Assembly: GCA_963803545.1 (NCBI GenBank)
Contig: CAWDMX010000004.1
Span: 496,001 to 560,000, forward strand
Length of the DNA stretch: 64,000 nucleotides
DNA from: Legionella_C sp963803545
Lineage (GTDB): Bacteria > Pseudomonadota > Gammaproteobacteria > Legionellales > Legionellaceae
Direction of reading: 5' to 3'
Part shown: piece after piece, positions 8,049-17,238 of the stretch
Numbering within the stretch: the first letter of the stretch is position 1
Layout: each line of letters starts with the position of its first letter
The notes under the pieces: model-generated
The model's database searches: none
Told to the model about the DNA's origin: nothing
What the model saw: only the letters and a program-made list of their open reading frames with translations
Program-made: the position numbers and the translations under genes

Positions 8049-8696
8049 TTACATGTTCTTGTACAATTGGTGGTGATTAATATAATCAGCAACCTCAGGC
8101 GACAGATATTCCTGCCAATTTGCGCGTTCGATTATTAAAGAGCGAATCAGGGAAGAGGAAATAAAAAAATTGCCGGCATTAATTGTTGCGATTAACCCGT
8201 AGCGACTTTTTTTAAGGTTGCCAGGATTATTGCAATAATGCTGCTCTAATAAACCACGCATAGCAGCAGATAGTTGATTAGAGGAGTAACCGGGACGCTC
8301 TAACACCAATAGATTGCTTAGCAATAAAATTTTCTCAAAGCAGTACCATTTTTCTAAATTAATAAAACTATCCATGCCCATAATAAAGGTGATCGAAGCA
8401 TTTACTCCTTTTTCACGTCGATATTCTTTTAGGGTCGTGATGGTGTAAGACGGCGTAGTTCGCTGCATTTCACGGCAATCAATACTTACAGGATACGAGC
8501 AGGCAAGTAAGGCCCGTTCCAGCATAATCAATCGATGATTGGCTGCTGCGTGGGCAGGATTTTTCAATGGGGGTATTTTACAAGGTAAAAAAACAAGATG
8601 CGAGAATGCGCATTTATTTTGAAGAATTTCAGCGGTTTGAGTATGACCATTGTGAATAGGGTCAAATGTACCTCCGTAAATCCCCCAGCTATTCAA
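8049..8696 (-). CDS. nadD: Nicotinate-nucleotide adenylyltransferase
   Basis: 215 aa. NadD transfers AMP to nicotinate mononucleotide, giving deamido-NAD in NAD synthesis. The nucleotidyltransferase signature GGTFDPIHNGH is at residues 9-19, and SSSLIRSLI near the C-terminus is the second, ISSTxIR-like, motif. It is the last gene of the minus-strand run lnt-leuS-lptE-holA-nadD, overlapping holA by 8 bases. That order is standard in gammaproteobacteria; rsfS, often next, is absent here. The 228 bases between its stop and the TALE-like gene show no clear terminator. Confidence 0.94.
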   Translation of the reverse strand: MNSWGIYGGTFDPIHNGHTQTAEILQNKCAFSHLVFLPCKIPPLKNPAHAAANHRLIMLERALLACSYPVSIDCREMQRTTPSYTITTLKEYRREKGVNASITFIMGMDSFINLEKWYCFEKILLLSNLLVLERPGYSSNQLSAAMRGLLEQHYCNNPGNLKKSRYGLIATINAGNFFISSSLIRSLIIERANWQEYLSPEVADYINHHQLYKNM

Positions 8697-9717
8697 AAAA
8701 GCCTACCAGTTTACCAACACAAAGTGAACAGGCAATTTGTTCGAATAAATTCCACAAATGTTTTTTGCCACGCGTTTTAATGAGAGTATCTAAACGATTA
8801 CAAAATTTCAGTAACACAACTAAATCTTCGTAACGGTATCGGCAAAGAGCCTGCTTATAAAGCGCTATTTTAGACGACCATATTTTTAGTTCGGCGGCAA
8901 TTTCATTAAAATTTTCAGAGTGCTTAAGGAGCTGAGAAAGCTGCATCAAGATACGAATTTCTTGCGCTAAAACCCAAAGAACAAGCGTGGGTTCCGTTTT
9001 GTTAAACTCAGCATTTTTTAAAATAGAGCGTGCTTTAGTTGCGTTTGCTCCTAAGCAAGCCTCTGCAAGTTCATAAATTGAATACTCAAATTGCTCAAAA
9101 AGTTGTTCATTCACCGCTGTTAGGCTTAAACCTTGAGTGTCATCGTATAATAAGTACAGTTTATCTATAAATTGGTTTAAGGCTAATAAATTGCCCTCAG
9201 TATAGCGTTCAACCCGTTCAATAACTTGAGGGTCAGAGCAATTAAACTTTTGCTTGAACTCTTTTTTCAGCCAGGATGAAATCGTAGTTTTGGCAGGATA
9301 ACAGGTGTTTATTAAGACAATATTTTTTTGCGTTGATAAACTTTGCAAGGCTTTTAAATTTAAATGGGGTGCGCGCACGATGAGTAAGCAACTGTTATTG
9401 GGCGCAAGTATGTAGCGTTTAAAAAAATCTTTTCCAACACTGTCGAGCGTTTTTTTACTGCAACGTACGTCGAGTAGAATTTGGTTTGCAAATAAGCAAT
9501 AGTTGTTGGCCTCTAGTTCTACCTCGCACCAATCGCTGTCTTTTTCAACCGTTAGAATTTTAACTTCATTGTCTACAGCTGCGTTTTTCTGTCGCCATAC
9601 TTTTTTAAGTGCGTCCGCAACCTGGTTAATTTGAAATAATTCCTTTCCAATAATCCAGTAAATTGCCGCGCTAACGTCGTGAGCGTGGTAGGTGAGTGCG
9701 TTGTGTTTAATAATCAT
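8689..9717 (-). CDS. holA: DNA polymerase III delta subunit (clamp-loader wrench)
   Basis: 342 aa. HolA contacts the beta clamp and opens it. The AAA+-related fold is divergent, as is usual for delta. Supporting features are YWIIGKELFQINQVADALKK at the N-terminus, the central RVERYTEGNLLALNQFIDKL helix and the helical C-terminal collar domain. The length is typical. The ATG overlaps the TGA of lptE (ATGA), and the 3' end overlaps nadD. Position in the leuS-lptE-holA-nadD order makes the assignment firm. Confidence 0.92.
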   Translation of the reverse strand: MIIKHNALTYHAHDVSAAIYWIIGKELFQINQVADALKKVWRQKNAAVDNEVKILTVEKDSDWCEVELEANNYCLFANQILLDVRCSKKTLDSVGKDFFKRYILAPNNSCLLIVRAPHLNLKALQSLSTQKNIVLINTCYPAKTTISSWLKKEFKQKFNCSDPQVIERVERYTEGNLLALNQFIDKLYLLYDDTQGLSLTAVNEQLFEQFEYSIYELAEACLGANATKARSILKNAEFNKTEPTLVLWVLAQEIRILMQLSQLLKHSENFNEIAAELKIWSSKIALYKQALCRYRYEDLVVLLKFCNRLDTLIKTRGKKHLWNLFEQIACSLCVGKLVGFFE

Positions 9718-10202
9718 TGTTGCCGGCTAATTCTTGTTATTATCTGATGAACCGCATCGCGGCGCATTTCTTTGGCAATTGTCAAACCCTCAAAATCAGA
9801 GCCTAAGATACGATCGTTATTTACGGTAAATTGCCGATTAACCACCATTGTTTGCGAAAGAAGCACTGTTTTATTTTTTACATTCGTTAAAAGATAGTGG
9901 AGCGAATAAACAAGCTGATATTGCCGAGGAGTAGTGCTTGAGCTTACACTCGTAATTTGTTGATTTAATGAATCTTGCTCCAGGGTTAAAACAAAGTCAG
10001 CTTTCTTCGGGTCGGCTATTATGGTAACGGAGTAGGATTGAAGTAGATCCTGCGCAACGGTGGCAAGCGATGGGTTCGCATTGACTACAACAATTGCTAC
10101 ACGGTTGAGCCACGCAGGTATAGCCGCTTTTCCTCGAAGTGTAAACCCACAGCCGCTCACTAAGCCAATGATAAAACACAGCAAAGTGATTTTTTTAATC
10201 AT
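9714..10202 (-). CDS. lptE: LPS-assembly lipoprotein LptE
   Basis: 162 aa with a lipoprotein signal: a basic start, a hydrophobic stretch and the lipobox LVSGC with the acylated Cys at residue 18, followed by GFTLRGKAAIPAWLNRV. LptE plugs the LptD barrel in the outer membrane and helps deliver LPS to the surface. GFxLRG right after the Cys is the LptE signature. It is encoded between leuS (adjacent, overlapping by one base) and holA (4-base overlap), the usual location. lptD itself is not in the window. Confidence 0.93.
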   Translation of the reverse strand: MIKKITLLCFIIGLVSGCGFTLRGKAAIPAWLNRVAIVVVNANPSLATVAQDLLQSYSVTIIADPKKADFVLTLEQDSLNQQITSVSSSTTPRQYQLVYSLHYLLTNVKNKTVLLSQTMVVNRQFTVNNDRILGSDFEGLTIAKEMRRDAVHQIITRISRQQ

Positions 10203-12673
10203 TAGGTAACAACCAAATTTACTAAATGACGATGGGATACGATGATAGTTTTAACAATGGTTTTATCAACTAAAAATGACGCAGCCGTTTTTTTCGCACG
10301 TCTTATCAGCTCGTCATCTTCTGCATCCGGTGCTGCAACAAACTGGGTTCGTAATTTGCCATTTATTTGAACCATATAATCCACTTCATCTTGCTTTAGG
10401 GCGGCTTTATCAACCCGAGGCCATCCGGCATCAATGATAATTTTCTCAAAGCCTAAATCAAGCCATAGCGCATGCCCAATGTGAGGGGTAATCGGTGCAA
10501 GTAAACGCAGTAAAACACTAATTGAATTCGTTAAAAAGAATTTATCCGCTTCCGACTCAATTTTATAGGCCGAGAGTTCATTAAAAAGCTTCATACACCC
10601 GGATACAACCGTATTGAATTGATGCCGTTCGTAATCGTGCGTAGCGGTTTGGAGAATTTGATTGACTATTAAGCGTGATTTTTTTAGCGCGGTTGAACCA
10701 TTTTCCCACTCGGTAAAAATATTTCCGTCAAGAATCGCTTCATTGGTTTCTCGAATAGTTTCCGAATGCAGGTAGCAGAAATTCCACAACCGTTTTAAAA
10801 ATCGGTACGAGCCTTCAACAGCCGTATCCGACCACTCCAGTGATTGCTCCGCTGGAGCGGCAAACATCACAAACAATCGTGCGGTATCCGCACCGTAGGT
10901 TGCTATTAAATGGTTGGGATCCACTACGTTGCCCAAGGATTTAGACATTTTATGCCCATCTTTTAAAACCATACCTTGGCTTAATAAGGACTTAAAGGGT
11001 TCATCAGAATTGACGAGACCTTCATCACGCATTAGTTTATGAAAAAAACGTGCGTAAAGAAGGTGCATCACTGCGTGCTCTATACCACCTATATATTGAT
11101 CAACTGGGGTCCAATATTTTGCGCGATCATCAAGCATGGCGCTGTCTTGGTTTTTACAGGCAAAACGCGCGTAATACCAAGAGGATTCAATAAAGGTATC
11201 AAAGGTGTCTGTTTCGCGTAAGGCTTCCTGTCCGCATTTAGGGCACTGAACATGTAAAAACTCCGGGCAATCAGCAAGAGGCGATCCGTGGCCTGTAACG
11301 CTAATATTTTCAGGAAGCTTGATAGGTAATTGGTCTTCAGGAACCGGTACAATACCGCATTCTTCACAATGAATCATGGGTATAGGCGTGCCCCAATACC
11401 GTTGTCTTGATACACCCCAATCGCGCAAACGGTAATTAACGGTTAATTTACCTAAATCCTGTTGCTGAAGATACGTGGTCATTGTTTCTAAGGCTTGCTC
11501 ACTGGATAAACCGTCAAACTGTCCGGAGTTGATAAGTGTACCTGTGCCTGTATACGCTGATTTACTAAAGTCGTGCTCTTTATTGGACGGTGAAATAACA
11601 GCCCGTTTTGGCAGGTCATAAATATTGGAAAAAGCCCAATCGCGTTCATCATGAGCCGGGACCGCCATCACAGCCCCCGATCCATATTGCATTAATACAA
11701 AATTTGCAATCCAAACCGGAATTTCCTCACCACTTATAGGGTGTATGGCGTTAAATCCTGTGGCGATACCTCTTTTTTCCATTGTAGCTATGTCTGCTTC
11801 GGCCATTCGAACGCCTTGGCAACTGTCAATAAAAGCTTGAATATCGGGGTTGTTTCGGGCGGCTTCTTTAGCAAGAGGATGTTCGCTGGCAATGGCTAAA
11901 AATGTCGTGCCCATAAGCGTATCTACGCGGGTAGTGTAAACTTTCAAGCGTTTATTAAAATTGTGAACTTTAAAAAAAATTTCAACGCCCTGAGAACGGC
12001 CTATCCAATTGCGCTGCATTTGTTTTACTTGCGCAGGCCACCCGCTTAAGCTATCCAGTCCAGATAATAGCTCATCTGCGTAGGCTGTGATTTTTAAAAA
12101 CCACTGTGAAATTTCACGTCGTTCAACGAGGGCGCCGGAACGCCATCCTCGACCGTCTACAACCTGTTCATTGGCGAGAACGGTATTATCAACAGGATCC
12201 CAGTTAACAACAGCATTTTTTTTATACGCTAGGCCTTTTTCAAATAGTTTAATGAAAAACCATTGCTCCCAACGGTAGTAGTCGGGGTCGCAGGTGGCAA
12301 ATTCGCGCTTCCAATCGTAGGCGTAACCCAACTTTAATAGTTGCTCTTTCATGGACGCAATATTTTGCAAGGTCCATTGTTGAGGCGCTACCTTATGTTT
12401 GGCCGCAGCATTTTCAGCCGGCAATCCAAAAGCGTCCCACCCGATAGGCTGCATAACATTTTTCCCAAGCGCGCGCTGCCAGCGTGAGATTACGTCGCCT
12501 AAGGTGTAGTTGCGCACATGCCCCATGTGCAGCGTCCCACTGGGATAGGGAAACATGGATAAACAATAAAATTTTTCTTTATTTAAATCTTCAGAAACAT
12601 TAAAGCTTTGTTTTTTTAACCAAAACTGCTGGGCCTGTTCTTCAAGGTCTTGAGGGTTATAGCTAATATCCAT
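10202..12673 (-). CDS. leuS: Leucyl-tRNA synthetase
   Basis: 823 aa, slightly shorter than the 860 aa of E. coli. It charges tRNA-Leu with leucine. The class I motifs are present: the HIGH region as PYPSGTLHMGHVRN near residue 43 and KMSKS as GHKMSKSLGN. The CP1 editing domain (YTTRVDTLMGTTFLAIASEH and the VMAVPAHDERD region) is intact. A zinc-ribbon-like CxxC pair (HCEECGIVPV, QCPKCGQ) sits in the insertion. It lies 16 bases downstream of lnt and touches lptE. Confidence 0.97.
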   Translation of the reverse strand: MDISYNPQDLEEQAQQFWLKKQSFNVSEDLNKEKFYCLSMFPYPSGTLHMGHVRNYTLGDVISRWQRALGKNVMQPIGWDAFGLPAENAAAKHKVAPQQWTLQNIASMKEQLLKLGYAYDWKREFATCDPDYYRWEQWFFIKLFEKGLAYKKNAVVNWDPVDNTVLANEQVVDGRGWRSGALVERREISQWFLKITAYADELLSGLDSLSGWPAQVKQMQRNWIGRSQGVEIFFKVHNFNKRLKVYTTRVDTLMGTTFLAIASEHPLAKEAARNNPDIQAFIDSCQGVRMAEADIATMEKRGIATGFNAIHPISGEEIPVWIANFVLMQYGSGAVMAVPAHDERDWAFSNIYDLPKRAVISPSNKEHDFSKSAYTGTGTLINSGQFDGLSSEQALETMTTYLQQQDLGKLTVNYRLRDWGVSRQRYWGTPIPMIHCEECGIVPVPEDQLPIKLPENISVTGHGSPLADCPEFLHVQCPKCGQEALRETDTFDTFIESSWYYARFACKNQDSAMLDDRAKYWTPVDQYIGGIEHAVMHLLYARFFHKLMRDEGLVNSDEPFKSLLSQGMVLKDGHKMSKSLGNVVDPNHLIATYGADTARLFVMFAAPAEQSLEWSDTAVEGSYRFLKRLWNFCYLHSETIRETNEAILDGNIFTEWENGSTALKKSRLIVNQILQTATHDYERHQFNTVVSGCMKLFNELSAYKIESEADKFFLTNSISVLLRLLAPITPHIGHALWLDLGFEKIIIDAGWPRVDKAALKQDEVDYMVQINGKLRTQFVAAPDAEDDELIRRAKKTAASFLVDKTIVKTIIVSHRHLVNLVVT

Positions 12674-12688
12674 AGTTTATAAATTTGT

Positions 12689-14257
12689 TCAACAAGGTTG
12701 GTAAGGATAGCGCCTCTTAGTCTTTGCAGCAAGAGTTTCAGAGCGTTGTTTACGCAAATTAATTCGACGTATCAGACAAATGAATAGAATTGTGAAGGAT
12801 AGTAATTCGGTAGGTAGGTCGCCAACGCTTACCCACGGAGTTTCTCCTGACGCGCTAAACAGGGTGCCTTTAAGCACGCCTTCTTCAAAAACAGGCAGAG
12901 AGGAAACCACACGTCCCTGTTCGTTTATGAGCGAGGATAAACCATCGTTGTTTGCCACAAGTTGGTAGCGTCCCGTCTCTAAAGAGCGCACCTGAGCCAT
13001 TTGCAGCTGCTGGTATACAGCAAGCGAATGACCAAACCAACCATCATCGCTGATAGAGACTATATAATTAGCCGCTGGCAACTGCGCGCGTAACAACTCT
13101 CCGTAGGCAATCTCATAACAAATGAGAGCCGCCACGTAATTGGAGCTGATACGAAGTAGGGATTGTTGTTTGTTTCCAGGACGCAAATTGGTATCGGGTA
13201 AATCAAGCATGGTAGTGATTTTGCTAAGAGCGGCGGGAATAAACTCTCCAAACGGCACCAGATGTTGCTTGTGATAGCTACCGCTACTTGCCCCAAAACT
13301 TGAGAGCGAATTATAAAAACTTTGTGTGTTATGGTTCATTGCTTGGGGAATACCGGTTAACAATGAACTACCAGCCGCTTTAAGTTGCTCTTGCAAATCC
13401 TCTAAAAAGTCACTGAGATAGTCGGCTGGTAAAGGAATTGCGGACTCAGGCCAGACAATAACCTGTGTTCCTAATAACGTTGCAGTCGTAGTCTGATAAT
13501 GCTTTAGTATTTGCCAAAATAGACCTTCATCCCATTTATCACGCATAGAAAGATTCGCTTGCACAATAGCAACAGACAAGGGCGACGAGCTAGTGGTTAC
13601 CCAAGGGTGATTTTTCAAAAGAAGAGGCGTTGCTAATAAACTTGCGGATAATAATAAAAAAACAATACGGCGGCTGTAAAAGAAATAGGCCAAAAAAGCG
13701 GAGAGTAAGCAACTTATAAAACCGACGCCACTAACCCCAATGACCGGTAGTAAAAATTTAAGGGGGGAGTCAATCTGTCCAAAGCCTATCAATAACCATG
13801 GGAAACCGGTTAAAAAAGTTGAACGCAGCAATTCGCTAATAACCCATAATGAAGAAAAGAGACCCGCAGTAAGAACAGGATTGGTTGATGCCAACCCTCT
13901 GTAAAACACAGAAAAACCTGCGGTAAAAAGTGATAAATACACTATCAATGCAAAGGTTATTAGCGCTGAAATAAAGTAGTTAAGATGCCCAAAAGTGTGC
14001 ACACTTATAAACACCCACGAAATACCAAAACCAAAAAAACCAATGCCAAACAACAAGCCTGCCCAAAATGGACGAAGCGATTTTTTGAACGTGAGTTCGT
14101 AAAAAAGGCAGGCTAACGCCAAAAAAGCGCACCCTGGACGATGAAAAGGAGCAAAGGCTAGCGTTAAAAAAAGCCCGTACAGCAGAAAACGCAGATAAGC
14201 ATAGGATTTGAGTGCGGTTAAACGCTTAGTAAAATTAACTCTAAATACGCTAACCAT
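12689..14257 (-). CDS. lnt: Apolipoprotein N-acyltransferase
   Basis: 522 aa from ATG 14257 (a TTG two codons earlier is also in frame). Lnt adds the third acyl chain to the N-terminal Cys of lipoproteins at the inner membrane. About six to eight hydrophobic helices precede a periplasmic nitrilase-fold domain. The catalytic triad is visible: Glu in WPESAIPLP, Lys in the HKQHLVPFGEF region, and Cys in ALICYEIAYGE. It is the first gene of the minus-strand run with leuS and lptE, itself a lipoprotein substrate. CorC, often upstream, is absent. Confidence 0.94.
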   Translation of the reverse strand: MVSVFRVNFTKRLTALKSYAYLRFLLYGLFLTLAFAPFHRPGCAFLALACLFYELTFKKSLRPFWAGLLFGIGFFGFGISWVFISVHTFGHLNYFISALITFALIVYLSLFTAGFSVFYRGLASTNPVLTAGLFSSLWVISELLRSTFLTGFPWLLIGFGQIDSPLKFLLPVIGVSGVGFISCLLSAFLAYFFYSRRIVFLLLSASLLATPLLLKNHPWVTTSSSPLSVAIVQANLSMRDKWDEGLFWQILKHYQTTTATLLGTQVIVWPESAIPLPADYLSDFLEDLQEQLKAAGSSLLTGIPQAMNHNTQSFYNSLSSFGASSGSYHKQHLVPFGEFIPAALSKITTMLDLPDTNLRPGNKQQSLLRISSNYVAALICYEIAYGELLRAQLPAANYIVSISDDGWFGHSLAVYQQLQMAQVRSLETGRYQLVANNDGLSSLINEQGRVVSSLPVFEEGVLKGTLFSASGETPWVSVGDLPTELLSFTILFICLIRRINLRKQRSETLAAKTKRRYPYQPC

Positions 14258-14263
14258 TATCAA

Positions 14264-14609
14264 TGCACCAAAATAGCGTAAGAATAATACAACTTAAAAC
14301 AGAAATCAATTCAACCCATTTCGTCCTTAATGGTATAGGGCACGCACGGTGGCGCTCCTGTAGAATCAAAGAATATTTCGACAGCCACGCTTTTTTCAGC
14401 ATCAAAATGCGCCAAATTTTTAATAGCGCTCATGTTCTGAAAGGCTTAGGGATGATATGATTACAGGTTCTGTAATTTGACAACCGCTTTATTTTGATTT
14501 TTTAAGCGTGTTTAAACAATAATTTAATTCTATTGTCACAAAAAGTACAAGCATTATTCATTTATAAATAGCGAGGCGCTATTTTGTTTTCAATAAGGAG
14601 AGGTTAGCC
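14264..14609. promoter_or_regulatory. Divergent intergenic region with a candidate promoter
   Basis: This 346-base gap separates lnt (minus) from the lysine/fatty-acid gene cluster (plus). TTGACA at 14477-14482 is a perfect -35 box, but the best -10 at 17 bases spacing (TTTTAA, 14500-14505) is poor. A small dyad, ACAATA and TATTGT around a 9-base centre, follows at about 14516-14537 and could be an operator. The 65-codon open frame at 14263-14460 shows no recognisable protein and is not called. Confidence 0.3.
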
Positions 14610-15698
14610 ATGGAAACTATTTTAATAACCGGTGCGGGAAAAGTTGGGAGTTTAATAGCGTGTTTATTAACGGGCGAAAATAAATACCGTGTGCATCTGG
14701 CGGATATCAATTTTTCAGGAGCAGACATAACCCGACTCCGGAATAGCACGCCAAAACTGACCATTTCAACCCTTAATGTTGAAAACGAAGAACTGTTGCT
14801 TGACTATATGCAAAACAATAAAATTACCGCTGTAGTATCAAGCCTCCCTTATTTTCTAAATATTCACGTCGCAAAAGTCGCTCGACAAGCAAATATTCAT
14901 TACTTTGATTTAACAGAAGATACAAAAATTACCCAAGCTATTCGTGAAATAGCTCAAGATGCAACCACCGCCTTTGTACCCCAATGCGGTGTTGCCCCAG
15001 GATTTATTAGTATTGCAGCGAATAGCTTGATGCAGGAATTTGATAGCTGTCATCACGCAAAACTTCGGGTCGGGGCATTGCCGCAACGAGCAAACAACGC
15101 CTTTCATTATTCTTTAACCTGGTCAACCGATGGTGTTATCAATGAGTACGGCAATCCATGCTATGCAATAGAGCAGGAAAAAGTTAGTGTGCTTAAGCCT
15201 TTAGAAGGATTGGAGTCCATTCAAATTGATGGTTCGGAGTATGAGGCTTTCAACACCTCAGGGGGGCTTGGTAGTTTAGCAAGTCTTTACGAAGGCAAAA
15301 TTCAAAGCTTGAATTACAAAACAATACGCTACCCCGGTCACTGTGAGAAAATGCGCTTGCTCATGAACGACCTAAAACTTAATGAAGACCGCGCCACCTT
15401 GAAAAAAATTCTTGAGCAAGCTATTCCTAAAACCTATCAAGACATGGTGATAATCTATGTGAGCGTTGAAGGAATTAAAAATGACGTGCTTACCGAAAAA
15501 AGCTACTTGAAAAAAATATACCCGGCGACAATTGGCAATCTTGAGTGGTCTGCAATTCAAGTAAGTACAGCCGCCGGTGTTTGTGTGGTGCTTGACATGG
15601 TGCTAAGTGACCCCAAAAAATACAAAGGCTTTGTTTTACAAGAAAATTTTAAACTTACGGACGTTTTAGAAAACAGGTTTGGGTCCTATTACCAGTAA
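14610..15698 (+). CDS. Saccharopine dehydrogenase / lysine 6-dehydrogenase family protein
   Basis: 362 aa. The N-terminal Rossmann motif ILITGAGKVGSLIACLLTG binds NAD(P), followed by the family segments VVSSLPYFLNIHVAKVA and FVPQCGVAPGFISIAANSL. Members cleave saccharopine to glutamate and 2-aminoadipate semialdehyde, or deaminate lysine to the same semialdehyde. The length fits the short bacterial forms. AGGAGAGG precedes the ATG. The next gene, 14 bases on, is an ALDH7-type dehydrogenase that would oxidise this semialdehyde, so lysine breakdown is the likely job. Which of the two activities it has cannot be decided from sequence. Confidence 0.82.
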   Translation: METILITGAGKVGSLIACLLTGENKYRVHLADINFSGADITRLRNSTPKLTISTLNVENEELLLDYMQNNKITAVVSSLPYFLNIHVAKVARQANIHYFDLTEDTKITQAIREIAQDATTAFVPQCGVAPGFISIAANSLMQEFDSCHHAKLRVGALPQRANNAFHYSLTWSTDGVINEYGNPCYAIEQEKVSVLKPLEGLESIQIDGSEYEAFNTSGGLGSLASLYEGKIQSLNYKTIRYPGHCEKMRLLMNDLKLNEDRATLKKILEQAIPKTYQDMVIIYVSVEGIKNDVLTEKSYLKKIYPATIGNLEWSAIQVSTAAGVCVVLDMVLSDPKKYKGFVLQENFKLTDVLENRFGSYYQ

Positions 15699-15712
15699 CA
15701 GGAGTTTTTAAG

Positions 15713-17230
15713 ATGGATTTTTTAAGTAAACTGGGTATTGAGGCGCATAATTCAGGTGCGTTTGCAGGGTGCAGTTGGCAGGGTGGTTTAGCGGGAAAAG
15801 AACTAACTTCCTACAATCCCTCTACGGGTGCGCCCATTGCAACGGTGTCAACGGCTGCAGAGTCGGACTACCAACAAATAATGCAAAAAGCAGAGTCTGC
15901 AGCACTTCAATGGCGCCAATGCCCCGCGCCACAACGGGGCGATATTGTTCGTCAATTGGGTAATAGTTTAAGAAAGCATAAAGATTATTTAGGCAGTCTT
16001 GTTGCGCTGGAGATGGGCAAATCCAAGCAAGAGGGCGATGGTGAAGTGCAAGAAATGATTGATATTGCCGATTTTGCGGTTGGTCAATCGCGAATGCTGT
16101 ACGGCAAAACCATGCACTCGGAAAGACCACGGCATCGCATGTATGAGCAATGGCATCCGTACGGGGTTATCGGTGTTATTTCAGCGTTTAACTTTCCGGT
16201 AGCTGTATGGGCGTGGAACGCATTTATTGCGGCAATCTGTGGCAACGTAACCGTTTGGAAACCCTCCGCTAAAACACCACTGTGCGCTATTGCGGTGCAT
16301 AAACTGTGCTGTGAGGTTTTAAAAAAAAATAACTGCCCAGATATTTTTCACCTCATAATTCCTCAGGATCATACGCTTGCGCAAACCATGGTTAGTGATA
16401 CGCGAATCCCGTTAATTTCGTTTACCGGCTCTACGGCTGTTGGTAAAAAAGTTGCGGCAGTCGTTGCGGCACGCTTAGGAAAAACGATACTCGAATTGGG
16501 TGGTAATAACGCTATTATTGTGGATGAAACCGCTAATTTAGAATTAGCCATACCCGCTATTGTTTTTGGTGCGGTTGGCACTGCTGGCCAGCGCTGTACC
16601 TCAACACGGCGCTTGTTGGTTCACGAAAGTATTTTTGAAAAGGTAGTGGAGCAATTAAAGAATGCCTATCAGCAAATAACTATTGGTGATCCCCTAGACC
16701 CCTCGCAGCTTATGGGTCCATTAATTGACCAAAAAGCAGTTGAGCAATTTGAAGCGGCAATAACGGCTGTAAAAAAGAACAACGCGACTGTTGTCTACGG
16801 GGGTAAAAAATTAGCTAAACCGGGGTTTTATGTGCAGCCAACGTTAGTCACCCATATTGATAACGATTGTGAGATTGTGCAGAAAGAAACATTTGCTCCA
16901 ATTCTGTATGTTATGCGCTTTAACACGATTGAACAGGCACTAAATCTTCATAACGCCGTTCCACAAGGATTGTCATCGGCACTGTTTACGAGCACGCTTA
17001 ATCGAGCGGAGCTTTTTTTAAGTGCCATGGGCAGCGATTGCGGAATAGCCAATATTAACATTGGAACATCCGGTGCAGAAATAGGCGGCGCTTTTGGTGG
17101 AGAAAAAGAAACCGGCGGCGGTCGAGAGTCGGGATCGGATTCTTGGAAAGCCTACATGCGCCGGCAAACCAACACAATAAACTGGGGAAACACGTTACCC
17201 CTTGCCCAAGGCATTCGGTTTGATATTTAA
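15713..17230 (+). CDS. Aldehyde dehydrogenase, ALDH7 type (2-aminoadipate semialdehyde dehydrogenase)
   Basis: 505 aa. It oxidises an aldehyde to the acid with NAD. Key residues are visible: the Glu base in ILELGGNN and the catalytic Cys in GTAGQRCTSTRRLLVH, both in the ALDH7 (antiquitin, AmaB) form. VISAFNFPVAVWAWNAF and KPSAKTPL complete the NAD site. Being 14 bases downstream of a saccharopine/lysine dehydrogenase fits 2-aminoadipate-6-semialdehyde as substrate. AGGAG precedes the ATG. The product would be 2-aminoadipate, entering a route to glutaryl-CoA and acetyl-CoA. Confidence 0.9.
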   Translation: MDFLSKLGIEAHNSGAFAGCSWQGGLAGKELTSYNPSTGAPIATVSTAAESDYQQIMQKAESAALQWRQCPAPQRGDIVRQLGNSLRKHKDYLGSLVALEMGKSKQEGDGEVQEMIDIADFAVGQSRMLYGKTMHSERPRHRMYEQWHPYGVIGVISAFNFPVAVWAWNAFIAAICGNVTVWKPSAKTPLCAIAVHKLCCEVLKKNNCPDIFHLIIPQDHTLAQTMVSDTRIPLISFTGSTAVGKKVAAVVAARLGKTILELGGNNAIIVDETANLELAIPAIVFGAVGTAGQRCTSTRRLLVHESIFEKVVEQLKNAYQQITIGDPLDPSQLMGPLIDQKAVEQFEAAITAVKKNNATVVYGGKKLAKPGFYVQPTLVTHIDNDCEIVQKETFAPILYVMRFNTIEQALNLHNAVPQGLSSALFTSTLNRAELFLSAMGSDCGIANINIGTSGAEIGGAFGGEKETGGGRESGSDSWKAYMRRQTNTINWGNTLPLAQGIRFDI

Positions 17231-17238
17231 GGACGGTT

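Noticed and set aside
14263..14460. 65-codon open frame between lnt and the lysine cluster
   Set aside because: No Shine-Dalgarno, no recognisable protein, and it lies in a divergent promoter region.
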